Assembly (NCBI GenBank): GCA_037179335.1
Contig: JAKZHN010000029.1
Coordinates: 392,016-456,015, forward strand
Direction: 5' to 3'
DNA from: Cyclaneusma minus
Taxonomy: Eukaryota; Ascomycota; Leotiomycetes; Marthamycetales; Marthamycetaceae
Length of the DNA: 64,000 nucleotides
Part shown: positions 1 to 10,529 of the stretch, in pieces
How the letters are laid out: every line of letters begins with the position of its first letter
How positions within the stretch are numbered: position 1 is the first letter of the stretch
Notes under the pieces: generated by a model
Seen by the model: the letters and a program-made list of their open reading frames with translations, nothing else
Database searches by the model: none
What the model was told of the DNA's origin: nothing
Translations under genes and position numbers: made by a program

Positions 1-2106
1 TCATGGTATCTGGTTCTAATTCCATTATACCACTCTTCGCAACCATTTCCCCCTTCGCGCAGCTAGGTATTTCCCTTCGGTACTACTGTTGATGTTCAAG
101 CTCTTGATCGGTCCAGTCTTCCAATACTCACTTATCTAGGGGTTCCTTCACCCGCTCGAAGGGAGGTTGATGAGTTGGGCTCAGGAAGTTCGCAGATCAC
201 GAGCCCACCACACGAGCCTTCCTTAATCAAATACTAAGAAAGATCTCTAGCACCCTCGAGACCATCCGCTGCCCCCGACCTTAACGGTCTGAAATTTGTC
301 TGACCATTCCGCGGGTGGCGAAAAAGGCACAAGGGATGGCGGAAGCAAAGTACTCCATGGAATTGAGCTGTTCAAAAACTCCGGTCGAAGCATTGTGAGT
401 TTGGCAAGGAGTGGCTCGAAAACCAGAATCAGACGAGAGAAGTCACAGAATTGGAGGAAGCGGAGAGCGGAAGGCGATAGGTTAAGGTAGTTGATCGGGC
501 AGAAGAGGAGCATCTTGGAACTTCGGTAGTCACCGAGCGGGGGTCTCGTTCGAAGGTTCAGTCTTAGGTTAGACTGGGAAGTAAGGTGTTTGCTTGGAAG
601 TCTGATAGTTCGATCTGGGAGTTTGCAAGCTCTTGGGGAGGCGAGTTGGGACGAGTTCGGGTTTGTTCAAGTATTGACTAGGTACTGATCAGTGATCAGC
701 CATCCTGACCAAGTAACCTTTCTCTTCTCCCCCGATTGTATTCTTCTCTGGAGGTTGCACAAATTGTAAAACATGAATTACGAAATACATAGCGGGCCAG
801 CGGCTGGTTGCACTGCTGGATCTGGAACAGGCGGACGAACGGTTTTGTGACAGGAGGTTTGCTGGGGAAAACCGTATATTCAAATTCATTTCCAAGCCGC
901 CCAGTTATTGTAAGATAATATTTAGACTTCCAACTACCCGTCTTATTTTTAGAAAATGCAAAAGGCAGATTGGTAGGAAGGTAGATTCTAAGAACGCAAT
1001 CAGTGCGACAGAAATGCTTTGACTCGATATATGTAGCGCGATTCCTAGATCAAAGCTTTTAATTATGCTATTTTGACTTGCCAGCAGCCAGTTGCGGGCA
1101 ATAGAGAGCCCTCTCCGATGGTACTCGATATTATTACTCTGATTGATGGATCACGACCTCAAGTACGAGTGCAGAAAATTGAACATGAGTCAGCAGACGT
1201 GGCGGCAAAGATCGAGAGATGCGCGCCGGCGCACCCTCATATATTCCTACTTGAACAAACATAGAGCGGTAGGATGAGTCGATGAAAGGCGTGGGTTCTG
1301 CCGTGCTGCGTGCCCGTCAAAGTGGTCGCATTAATCTGGCGTCCGCCGGTTCCGTCATTATTGATGCTCCAGGTTCCCTCAAAGAGCAGACGCCAGACGG
1401 CAGAGCGACAACATAGTTAAGCTGCTTCCTAGCTCAGCGCCAGTAGGCCAATTCCTCGAGCGCTGCCCCCCTCTCTCCCCATCGCCAGTCCTGCAACACC
1501 CTCGAGCCCGTGGCCCTGCATTATTCCTGAGAATCTTAATCCCACGCAATTGAATCTTCTTCCTCCAAGCCTATCCACCTACGCTCCCACGCTCCCACGC
1601 TTCCTGTCCTACCCCGCCTGCCGAAATTGGCCGGCTCTCACAGTGTCGACCTGCTCCATTGCGACTAGCCACCATTGCTGCATCCTGCATTCCACGAGCT
1701 CTCTCATCGACCACCGTTGCATGCGCCTTAGACCCCTTCCCACCATCTCCTCGACTCTGCTTCCTCCGCCGCCCTCTCAACTGAGCCACATCCCGCTGGG
1801 CTACCGAGCATCAGCCCCCCTCCCCCCCTCCCCCGTAGTCCAGCGTCGCTTGGCTGGTCTCCTGCATGACACCTAGCCATTGCTTTGGCACGTCATTGCA
1901 GGCTCACTCAAGCCTTACTCGAGGCCTTGGATGCACGGCGAGGATACGCGAACTCAAATTCGCTTTTAGAAACCCTAGGGCCCCTTCGTCAATTGATTCG
2001 GTCTGCTAGCTCCCTCTCCCGAATCTAGGGAGCGGCGCGGCTAATTGAGAGACGCGCCCTCCAATCCTGCCTTCGGCTCGACAAAGAGTCCCTTTGAAGC
2101 ATTTCT
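1..2106. other. Upstream region of the PKA gene, no gene seen
   Basis: I see no protein-coding gene here. The small open frames are short, overlap each other on both strands and resemble nothing I know. From about 1440 to the start codon at 2107 the plus strand is rich in C and T, as is common in long fungal 5' leaders, so this part is probably promoter and untranslated leader of the kinase gene. That is inference from composition. An AUG-led frame at about 1550-1876 in the C/T-rich part could act as an upstream ORF if it is transcribed. Confidence 0.5.
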
Positions 2107-3665
2107 ATGCCGACACTCGGATTCCTCAAGAAGAAACGAACCAAAGAGGCGAAAGACCCCGCCTCAACCAGCCAGCCCAACAGCCCCGTGACGCCGACAT
2201 CAGCCGGGTTTGGCCAATTCTTTCCATCCGAGTCGGCGCAAAGCAGCGCCCCTGAGGCCGCCTCAGAGACAGATACCTCGATCCAGAACTGCCTCCCAAA
2301 GGCAACCCCCGAACAATCAATGAATCCAGGAAGCGCACCCTACCAGCATCAACAAGCTGGTGCTGCGCATGGCCAGCAAAAAGCCCCTACAATCCACAAC
2401 TTAATACACCCGCCCCAGCATGACGGCTCACACATGTCCAAACCCCAGGCCAACATGAGCTATACCCCTACGTCTAGTGCAAATGGCAATGCAATGAACG
2501 CGGCGAAAGCAGCTGTGGTGCAACCTACGCAAGCTCGTGCGACGAAGGGCAAATATACATTGCAAGACTTTGAAATACTGCGGACGCTGGGAACCGGTAG
2601 TTTTGGTCGCGTGCATCTGGTGCAATCGAAGCACAACCAGCGCTTTTATGCCGTAAAGGTGTTGAAGAAGCAGCAAGTAGTCAAGATGAAGCAGGTGGAG
2701 CACACAAACGATGAGCGAAAAATGCTAGGAGAGGTCAAGCATCCGTTCCTGATCACACTGTGGGGAACCTTTCAAGATTCACGCAATCTATATATGGTCA
2801 TGGATTTTGTTGAGGGTGGTGAATTGTTCTCGTTACTGCGCAAATCGCAGGTATTTATGCTCTTGCTCCCCTTCACGAAGCGCCTGTTAACAACTTTAGC
2901 GATTCCCGAACCCTGTGGCCAAATTTTACGCAGCGGAAGTGACATTGGCGCTTGAGTACCTACACTCTAAACAGATCATCTACCGCGATCTGAAACCCGA
3001 GAACCTGCTGCTCGATAGACACGGACATCTCAAAATCACGGATTTTGGCTTCGCGAAGAGGGTGCCAGATATCACCTGGACCTTGTGTGGTACACCTGAC
3101 TACCTGGCTCCCGAAGTGGTGTCAAGTAAGGGGTACAACAAATCCGTAGACTGGTATATTTCAAATCTCTCATCCTGCATCGGCCAACACTAACATTCTC
3201 AGGTGGTCGCTAGGAATTCTGATTTTCGAGATGCTTTGCGGGTTCACTCCTTTCTGGGACGGTGGTTCTCCAATGAAGATTTACGAAAACATCCTCAAAG
3301 GCCGAGTCAAGTACCCACCCTACATCAATCAGGACGCCCAGGACCTGCTGCAGCGGCTAATCACAGCTGATCTCACCAAGCGATTGGGTAATTTACATGG
3401 CGGACCTCAGGACATCAAGGACCACCCCTGGTTCGCTGAAGTAACATGGGAAAGATTGGCCAAGAAGGACATTGACGCACCATACGTTCCTCCAGTAAAG
3501 GCTGGCGTGGGTGATGCAAGTCAATTCGACAAGTACCCGGAAGAGACGGAGCAGTATGGGCAGATGGGTTACGATGAGTGCGTTGAATAATTATGGTTTC
3601 TCATCATTGGGCAAGAGTTTTGCTAACAAAGAAATAGGCACGGACATCTTTTCAATGACTTTTAA
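2107..3665 (+). CDS. cAMP-dependent protein kinase catalytic subunit
   Basis: AGC-family serine/threonine kinase released from its regulatory subunit by cAMP; in fungi it controls growth, development and nutrient response. Four exons: 2107-2850, 2900-3153, 3203-3577, 3638-3665, with introns of 49, 49 and 60 nt; the joined product is 466 aa. About 150 N-terminal residues are low-complexity (Q, S, P, A), as in other filamentous fungi. Visible kinase features: glycine loop GTGSFGRV at 162-169, ATP-binding Lys184 in YAVK, catalytic YRDLKPEN with Asp278, DFG at 296-298, activation loop TWTLCGTP with Thr309. The last exon supplies the classic PKA tail, HGHLFNDF; without splicing the frame would stop early at 3590. 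The start MPTLGFLKKKR matches my memory of fungal PKA N-termini. Confidence 0.95.
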
Positions 3666-4897
3666 GTTAATTGCACCATGAGCAGCGCCATTTTGGGACT
3701 AGGCTGCTCCTCACTCCCAGAATGCTTTCCGCTTATACCAATATATGAAACCTTTCCTATTAGGAGGAGAGACTTCCATACTCATTCTCACCAGAAATAT
3801 TTCTCGGGTTGTTGGAAATTCCGGGGCCAATACCCACACAAACGGTTCCACTTGTCTTTTGTTTGGGCGTGACAATTCCATTGATAAAGGGGGGCGCTGC
3901 ATGTGGGGTCTACAGAGGGGCACGCATACAGGACAACGGGGTTTCGACGATTGCTACGCGACTGGAGTTTGATCAATATCGTTAATCGCACATGCTTCAT
4001 CGACCGAGCGAAAATTCGAGATGGCGTCCCTCGGGCAAGCGCTGGTGCAGGGCTGGAGGCCAGTCCTTGCAAGCTACCTACGCTGGATCGCTGGATCGGA
4101 GAGGGCTAGATTGCAAGTTTGCGGGTGGATTACATGCGGCGGGTTTGCTTTTCTTTCGGTCGGGCTCCGACAACGGGTGTGACACGGCGCAGGTTTGGGG
4201 CCCAGTCTGCTGTCCTCGGCGACCTCTAGACTTAGCAACATGATGCTATGGCCGATCTCTGTGGAAATGCGGAACAGTCGATGGAAGACGACTGGGCGAG
4301 GCAGGACTTGTAGGGCGAGGAAGATGGGGGAATAAGGGGCGTTCCGTTAGTCCTTGAATGCAAGTCTGCCTACCTACTATCCTCGGCATTTCTTGAGCAG
4401 AGTGAAATCCCGTGTGAGGGTGCGAGTCATACAACCACCATGGTAGGATCTGCAGCTTTCCAGCTTTGACGCCATCAAAATTTCTTTCTCCAATTGTTGC
4501 CATTTCTGCAGTTATTGAGTTCGATTCAGCCTTGTTACCCAAGTTTCTTGCGATTCAGATTCTAAATGACTTGGGGGGTTACAAATTGCTGGCTCAACAG
4601 TCCCTTCATTTTGTCATGATTGCTATAAAGAACAAACTTGCCCAAGTATTTGTATCGGATCGAGGCCTAAGTGGGCGCAATTAGTAGAATCAGTGGCTTT
4701 CGAGCCTGACGCTAGCGTCCAATGACTTTCAAGGTCAAAATTGCTCCTGGAATCCTGGTAACAATATGGATTTGCCTCTAATAATCTACAGCCGCTTACA
4801 CATGGGCCAGGTTCACCCATAACGAAACATACCTACACGTATAAGGCACCATCTCTCCCCATCTTCACCCTCCATTTCCCCCTACCACTTCCACATC
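3666..4897. other. Intergenic, between convergent PKA and MAPEG genes
   Basis: This is the 3' flank of both neighbours. Open frames are all under 100 codons, overlapping and unrecognised. I see no repeat or RNA gene in it. Confidence 0.5.
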
Positions 4898-5562
4898 TTA
4901 ATAACCGATAGCACCAACAGCGCTCCAAACGGCCGCCAGCAGCAAAACAATCTGACTGGGCGAGGCGATCATAGCTCCCTTAGCACGACCATCCCCATTC
5001 GCACCCCACGCGGGATTTGAGTATCCGTACATATAGATAGTGCGACCCAAGACCCAGAGGCCACCTGCGGTGGCGGCGAAGAGTGGAGCGCGCAGGCCGG
5101 CAATGAGCATGGCAGCTAGCACGCTGGGGTGGTTCTCGGCGTAGTTGACGTGGGCGCGCTGGGCGCAGTTGAAGGCGAATGCTGTTTGGTAGGTAGTGTT
5201 AGCTTTGGGTTGAAGGGCGTGGTGAGTTTGTTGTGGGCGCTTCAATGGAGGTTACACGAAGCTTGAGGGGAGAGAGGGTGTAGAGAATGGAAATATGGCT
5301 GGAGAAATAGGTACCTTTGGGGTCCTTGGCTGCCACTTCATCCTTTGCATAGGCGGCCGGATAAAGGACACCAGCAGCTTTTCGGTGCAGCAAGGTGTTA
5401 ATTGTGTGAACGAAACCCAAAATGCAGCTACTGGAAGCGGCCAGGAGAACCCAGCTGTGTTTTCGGGATTAGTACGACATATGTATTGCTTTTTCAAGCT
5501 TGAAGGTTTTGGACAGAAAAGAGCAGCACACACCCATAACCTTCCGGGATAGTCAGAGCCAT
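4898..5562 (-). CDS. MAPEG family protein, microsomal glutathione S-transferase 3-like
   Basis: Small integral membrane enzyme of the ER or outer mitochondrial membrane; MGST3 family members conjugate glutathione and reduce lipid peroxides. Three exons on the minus strand: 5562-5534, 5454-5315 and 5181-4898, giving 150 aa. Exon 1 encodes only MALTIPEGYG and is completed across a phase-2 junction by WVLLAASSS. The family signature FNCAQRAHVNYAEN follows the third exon start, corresponding to the FNCIQRAHQN region of human MGST3, and LGRTIYMYGYSNP matches the next conserved block. Four hydrophobic segments are visible and length is usual for the family. Without splicing the track is broken into three frames, so the gene is easily missed. 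Confidence 0.9.
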
Positions 5563-6120
5563 ATCTCATCAACTTTCGAGGTGCTTCGGAATTGGTAGAA
5601 TTAAACGTTAGAAGAGACAGGTCGACGTGGAGGGCGATTGATCTTTTGCTGGCTGGGGAAGCTTCGAAGCAGCAGCGTGCTCTATTTTATATCAACCCCG
5701 GTACCTGGGTAGGACCCACACAGCTTAGCTTTGGTTCTCGGAATGACGCGCAGGCTCCGTGTCTGAGCTACCGTGCTGCAACTGCCAGCCAATCACAGAG
5801 CTGCTTGAGCTTTCTATGGAATGTGCGGAAGATGTGGAATCGTCGACTTTCCACGACCACATGTCTCACAGTCTCAGTGCACCAAGCAACGTATCGTGAA
5901 GATTCGATCATGTCGACAAATGATCCCCTGGACACTGCCTGGCAGAGCACCTGCGACGTCACACGGCCAGACTCAGAGCGCCGTATGCTTCGAGAACGGT
6001 ACATTGATGAGCCGACGGTGGAACCGCGACGCTAAATGTCTCCGAATATTCGTCCGCTTCCCGACTTCAGACACGATTATTGTATCTCCGAGTCCATGAT
6101 TTCCGATCAATTTACTTTCT
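5563..6120. other. Intergenic, upstream of the MAPEG gene
   Basis: Promoter side of the MAPEG gene and, beyond the repeat array at 6121, the 3' flank of the next minus-strand gene. A 147-codon frame at 5592-6035 on the plus strand resembles nothing known and overlaps another frame; I do not call it. Confidence 0.4.
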
Positions 6121-6330
6121 CCTAATTATTTGGATCTCACCTGATTGCTTGCATTCTGTGCAGTTACTCAGAATTCCCTCACCTACTTGAATTTCTCTCA
6201 GTATGTTACCTGGATATCTCTCAGTTGCCTGGATTTCTCTCAGTTGCCTGGATTTCTCTCAATTACTTGGATTGCGCGCAAGATTGGCCTGATTCTTAGT
6301 GATTTGGATTCTTTCTAAGAACCAAGATTC
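6121..6330. repeat. 19-bp minisatellite, array A (degenerate)
   Basis: Tandem units of about 19 bp, the clearest being two adjacent perfect copies of TTGCCTGGATTTCTCTCAG around 6223-6260. They are flanked by weaker units such as TTACTTGGATTGCGCGCAA and TGATTTGGATTCTTTCTAA. Period and pattern (T-rich start, GGAT core, tail ending in A or G) match the arrays at 7782, 20809 and 28681. It lies about 190 nt or more past the stop of the minus-strand gene at 6516, so it may be in its 3' UTR. Confidence 0.75.
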
Positions 6331-6515
6331 CTTCTCGAAAACTCTTTGTTCCTGGGAACTACGCTTCTGCCAAATACACCTTTTCGTCCCGAGCCAAAAG
6401 CAAGACGTCTGGTTGCAGCACTTGCTCCCAGACGCTCTCAAACGCCAACCCCAAGAACTCCAGTCGGCAGTGATGCCTAACTCCATTTCTTTTCTCTCTC
6501 CTCCAAATCCTACGT

Positions 6516-7769
6516 TCAACAAGTCTCCACCCCCGCAGATCTCCCCTTCCACCCATCCCCCACCATCAGAAAGCACCACTCTCCTCTTGTTACCGGCGTG
6601 ATATCCTCGAATCCATTCGGCGTGCATGGCCCCCGTCTATGCGGCCCCTGATCCAATCTCTGGATACTCTCATTCTCCTCCGCCGTTGCTTCCACTATCC
6701 TATATTCACTAGCAATCTCCGCCGTGACCCTCTTCTTGATTTCAGCGCCAAAGGTCGTCTTCAGGGCAGGCAGGCTAGCGTGTTCTTCATCGCCCATCTC
6801 AATCCCTGCTTTGCGCTCTGGACCGCCATACCAGCTTTTGTAAGCTTCATGGACGTCTGAGAGGGCAGCTACGGAGACTGAGAGATGGTCGTAGGCGCGG
6901 AGGAGGTAGCCTTTGCTGATGCCTCGGCCGCTTTGTGCCAGGACTAGTCGTCGTAGTTCGTCGACTGCGTCTTCCAGCGCTGACGCTGCGGATAGCTGCG
7001 GTGCTGCCTGCCATGCTTTGAGTGCGGATGGAGACAAGATGCGAAAATAGGTTTGTAAAGCTAGTTTGAAGGTGTATATACGGTCAAGTGACAGTAAAGT
7101 CAGCCCTTCGCTGCTGAATACGACCTCGTTCTGGATTAACGAGCGGCGAATGAGATCATCGTTGATGGGAGCCGTGTTGCCTGGCTGAGAGGAGAGCCAG
7201 CCGGTGCCCATGTGAGGAAATTTTCTTTCCGCTTTGGAGATGGTTTCTCGGAGGATTTTCCCGGCTTTCGGTGTGATGGTAGAAAAATGCTTGAGGCTAA
7301 TTCCAAAGTAATTTGGGGTCGTGGGCGACCGGCTTTGGGGGAATTTCGGGCTCATAGGGGAGGATGACGCGGAGCTTGACGGGGAAGTGGGCCATCGACA
7401 GAATGCCTTGGGACTGAGGGGGAGCGATGGCCGCGGAGTCCGTGATATGGATGGGGATGAACAGCTTGAACAGGAGGAGCATGTGGAGTTGCTTCTTGCA
7501 CAAGAAGGGACTGATCGCTTGCAACCCAGATGCCTGGGTGATGGAGGTCCGCTGAAGAGAGACTGGGCTGGAGACGGAGGCAGGTTCGGTGAAGGCGAGG
7601 CGTTCGGAATTGGCGATATCACCAAGTCGAGATGTAGTCTTTTGCGTGCCAATCGACTGGAGACGTACTCCAAAGCATCGTTGAGCTGGGGCGGGAGCTG
7701 CTTTGCCTGGAGGAGAGATACCCCTGCCTCAATAGGGGAAGATATATTCGTTTTCGAGATATGAGACAT
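6516..7769 (-). CDS. Conserved fungal protein of unknown function (possibly DUF7582)
   Basis: Single-exon frame of 417 aa. I believe this is the fungal DUF7582 family, recognised from the N-terminal LNDALEYVSSRLARKRLHL stretch and a conserved C-terminus ending GEWCFLMVGDGWKG...VETC, but I am not certain. A Ser/Pro-rich, low-complexity stretch at about residues 53-150 separates an N-terminal segment from a mainly alpha-helical-looking region. No signal peptide, membrane segment or catalytic motif is evident. The start is the first in-frame ATG and gives MSHISKTN. Oddly, 19-bp minisatellite arrays lie close on both sides, the upstream one beginning only 13 nt before the start codon, so the mRNA leader probably carries repeat units. 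Confidence 0.75.
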   Translation of the reverse strand: MSHISKTNISSPIEAGVSLLQAKQLPPQLNDALEYVSSRLARKRLHLDLVISPIPNASPSPNLPPSPAQSLFSGPPSPRHLGCKRSVPSCARSNSTCSSCSSCSSPSISRTPRPSLPLSPKAFCRWPTSPSSSASSSPMSPKFPQSRSPTTPNYFGISLKHFSTITPKAGKILRETISKAERKFPHMGTGWLSSQPGNTAPINDDLIRRSLIQNEVVFSSEGLTLLSLDRIYTFKLALQTYFRILSPSALKAWQAAPQLSAASALEDAVDELRRLVLAQSGRGISKGYLLRAYDHLSVSVAALSDVHEAYKSWYGGPERKAGIEMGDEEHASLPALKTTFGAEIKKRVTAEIASEYRIVEATAEENESIQRLDQGPHRRGPCTPNGFEDITPVTRGEWCFLMVGDGWKGRSAGVETC

Positions 7770-7781
7770 GGCTGCTTGTGG

Positions 7782-7896
7782 AGGAACTTGGATTATTCCA
7801 AGTTATTTTGGATATTCCAAATTGCTTTGGACACTCCAAGTGACTCTGTATATTCCAGGTGACTTTGAATATTCGAAGTGATTCCGGATATTCTGG
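7782..7896. repeat. 19-bp minisatellite, array B
   Basis: About six consecutive units, each 19 bp: for example TTATTTTGGATATTCCAAA, TTGCTTTGGACACTCCAAG, TGACTCTGTATATTCCAGG and TGACTTTGAATATTCGAAG. Each unit is close to a 16-nt palindrome with a 3-nt spacer. It lies immediately upstream of the start codon at 7769 (minus strand), hence probably inside the 5' UTR. Confidence 0.9.
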
Positions 7897-9034
7897 TCGC
7901 GCTTGACGGACTTGACTTGAGACAGAGAAGGCAGTCATCGGTAGCCATGGTAGGGGGCACGATATGGAGGGTATATATCCTAGGATTCGAGATTCTGCCC
8001 AAGCATGCCTTGGTCACAATCGGGCGTCTAGAGGAGAGAGCCGAAGTGTGGAAGGCCTTTGAGTTCCCGATTTGACAGAGGGTATATGCGGAGCCATCCT
8101 TGTCCCGGCACTCCCCCTCGAGTCACATTGTGCATATTGTTCCTGAGGATCTCCTCGATAACAAAAAATGGCGGGGGTTGCTCTACTGACTACCCCCTAC
8201 CCTTGCAACCCCACATCCCCCAAAATTAGACCTTAACCGCCAGCTCCGCAACGGCCACTCCTTATTCGCCAGTACCCTTATGCACGTCACCGGGCGGGCC
8301 GGCGGTACGTGAATGCTGCACGGCTTCCTATTTTTGGCTTTCTCCTCTGTACATATAGATATAGCCCATCTTATTGCATCCCCAGGCAGGGCCAGTGAGC
8401 TTGGGAAGAGTTTGTAACAGCCTCGTCATATAATTCGCTTCTACGCGCTGACTTGCTGCTTCGCCGCCTCCATAAGCTCTTAGCTTCCTCGGTATCCCTT
8501 GTCCGAAAGTCAAATTCGAAAGTTTCTGTTATCTTAGGACGGAGCCCGACTCGGCGACTGGCAGCTTCATAGTTGCGGTGATATCTGTCTATTAGCACCA
8601 CATGTCCCAATCGTTGGATTGTGGTCGCAGGTACCACCGTACCAGTAGTGAGCATGAAATGACAACCAAGAGTTCAAGACCTTGGATCGCCTTATACTAC
8701 TCTAGCATCAAATGGGAACAAAACTCCAGCGTTCTAGAAATGCTACCGTGGCATCCGGGCCCTCTCCCAACCCTACACTAGCCCATCCCAAAGAATATGG
8801 CACTCGTTGCAGCGTCAAAGACCGGGAATTGTCAAGTCGTGGAGTTCCTTGTGGCTCGGCAAATGGAACGGCAAAATGTTTTTATCTCGAGTCGATCTTC
8901 AGTCGATCTGCATGCTTCATGCATCGTGGACTCGATGACATAACCATATCTACTCGCCGCACCTCGATGGCCGCTCTTCTTCCCCGCGCAAAGCTCTCCT
9001 ACAACACCTGAGTTTGTACAGCATCGATCAGCGG
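7897..9034. other. Intergenic
   Basis: Upstream region of the 6516-7769 gene and 3' flank of the PRCC-like gene. A C-rich patch at about 8170-8230 contains several CCCCT/CCCCA runs that resemble stress response elements. The longest frame, 8371-8655 on the minus strand (94 codons), is unrecognised and I do not call it. Confidence 0.4.
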
Positions 9035-10192
9035 TCACCATCCATATCTGCTGCCCGCCTCTTTCCGATTGTTCTTTCCCTGCGCAAAGCTCTCCTCCAA
9101 AGCCTCCTTCTGGCTTTGTGCAGCATTGACCAACTGCTTCAAGCTGTGTTTTCCTGGAGCAATGGACCTGACGGGATTATGCTGTACTTGTTCGCCCGCA
9201 GCTCGGAGCTCTTCGTTATGTCTGTATTCCTGGTCGGTATTGAAATTGATGACGTTACTGGCCGAGAGCCCCACCCCATTTCCATTTCGTTGCCCTCTTT
9301 GCCGTCCGAATAATTGCCTCCGTTCAGCTTCGGACAGATTGAGATCTGAAGCTATATCATTCAGAGACTGTGGGCCTGGCGGTTGGGATGGCAGAGCTGG
9401 GGGATAGCTGTGTTCTCGTGAGGGATCTTCATAAGTTGGATCTGTGAGACTAGGTGGTGAGCCGGTTCCTGTTCCTGCAGACTGGTAGAGCATAGGTTCA
9501 TAATCGCCTGTGGATGAAACAGAGGGCATATCTGTGGTTTCCGTTGGCATAGAGAAGAGTGAGACTTTTGGCTTTTCAGGCTCCCGCGGTGGAGTAGTCG
9601 TCTTGCTCGCAGCCAGTGCGTTTGAACCCTTCGATGGTACCGCAGAATTTTGTGCGGGTATTGTCGCGCCTTCCGGCTTCTTCTTTTTCGGGGGTTTCCT
9701 GGCGACGGAGAGAGGCTTGAACATCAACGGCTTTCCCACCAGCTTGACCTCTTCCGCTGGGGCTGTAGATGGAGCAGCCGCGTCTCGAACCCGTCCACTG
9801 ACATCTCCATCGCGAGGCGCTTCATTCTCGGCAGGTGCAGATTCTGGTGCAGGCGATCTGCTGAACGAGGGCTCAGCTCCGGTCTTTAGGCTGACGCCCG
9901 GCCTCCTTCCTGAGCTCTGGTTCTGCTGTGCTGGACGTTTTGGTGCTGGCAGAAAAGAGTTGAAGCCAGCGAAGCCTCCAGCGCCAGTCTTCGAGCGTTT
10001 GGCTGGCGGCTCATCTTCGTTGGTATCATGACTGGGGGCACTTTGTTGCGGCAGGTCCACGCGGATTTTCCCCGGATTGGCTCGATCGATGATTTTGCGG
10101 AAGGCGGGTTTGGTATTCGTTGGCTTGGGCTTGACAACGGGTACTGCTTCAGAGTCGGAAGGCTCAGAGTCGGAGTAGTCGACGAGCGCCAT
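9035..10192 (-). CDS. PRCC-domain protein (mitotic checkpoint/splicing-associated)
   Basis: Single exon, 385 aa. The start MALVDYSDSEPSDSE and the C-terminal block (INFNTDQEYRHNEELRAAGE, then RSIAPGKHSLKQLVNAAQSQ and a terminal RYGW) match the PRCC family (proline-rich protein; the human homologue binds MAD2B and is associated with splicing factors). The middle is disordered, rich in P, S, A, E and K, with basic patches such as RKPPKKKKP that could serve as nuclear localisation signals. The frame is open 72 codons further upstream, but the MALVDYSDSE start is the family start. It is divergent from SIN1, with 337 bp between start codons. Confidence 0.85.
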   Translation of the reverse strand: MALVDYSDSEPSDSEAVPVVKPKPTNTKPAFRKIIDRANPGKIRVDLPQQSAPSHDTNEDEPPAKRSKTGAGGFAGFNSFLPAPKRPAQQNQSSGRRPGVSLKTGAEPSFSRSPAPESAPAENEAPRDGDVSGRVRDAAAPSTAPAEEVKLVGKPLMFKPLSVARKPPKKKKPEGATIPAQNSAVPSKGSNALAASKTTTPPREPEKPKVSLFSMPTETTDMPSVSSTGDYEPMLYQSAGTGTGSPPSLTDPTYEDPSREHSYPPALPSQPPGPQSLNDIASDLNLSEAERRQLFGRQRGQRNGNGVGLSASNVINFNTDQEYRHNEELRAAGEQVQHNPVRSIAPGKHSLKQLVNAAQSQKEALEESFAQGKNNRKEAGSRYGW

Positions 10193-10529
10193 GGTGTGTG
10201 GGCGGCGGAGGCAATGTAGCTGAAGAAATGAAGAAGGTTGCAGAGTATTCGACTGTGAGCGGTGGCTGGCGTACTCTTGAGCAGGGATGGGGCGAGCTCG
10301 GAGCTTCGAGCTGCAGGGCGGGTTATGAAGCTGCACGACCCCGGAGATAAGCGCGGTGACGATGCGACGAGCAACATGTGCCCCGACAACGATACTCTGC
10401 GACCACAAAACCGTTAACTTCGACCACCAACTTCAACATGCCGGCTTAGATTCATAGTTGCCACTTTCGTATGCCTTCGGACGCTTCTTGTCTTCTACCT
10501 TCACTTCCCCTTCTAGAGCAGGTCTCACA
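10193..10529. promoter_or_regulatory. Bidirectional intergenic region, PRCC-like / SIN1
   Basis: The two genes start 337 bp apart in opposite directions, so this interval must hold both core promoters and leaders. I see no clear TATA box. Confidence 0.5.

Noticed and set aside
1550..1876. 108-codon frame in the PKA upstream region
   Set aside because: Pro/Ser/Leu-rich product of a C/T-rich leader; at most a uORF.
10193..10408. 72-codon N-terminal extension of the PRCC-like frame
   Set aside because: The MALVDYSDSE start is the family start; the upstream part is unlike any homologue and lies in the shared promoter.
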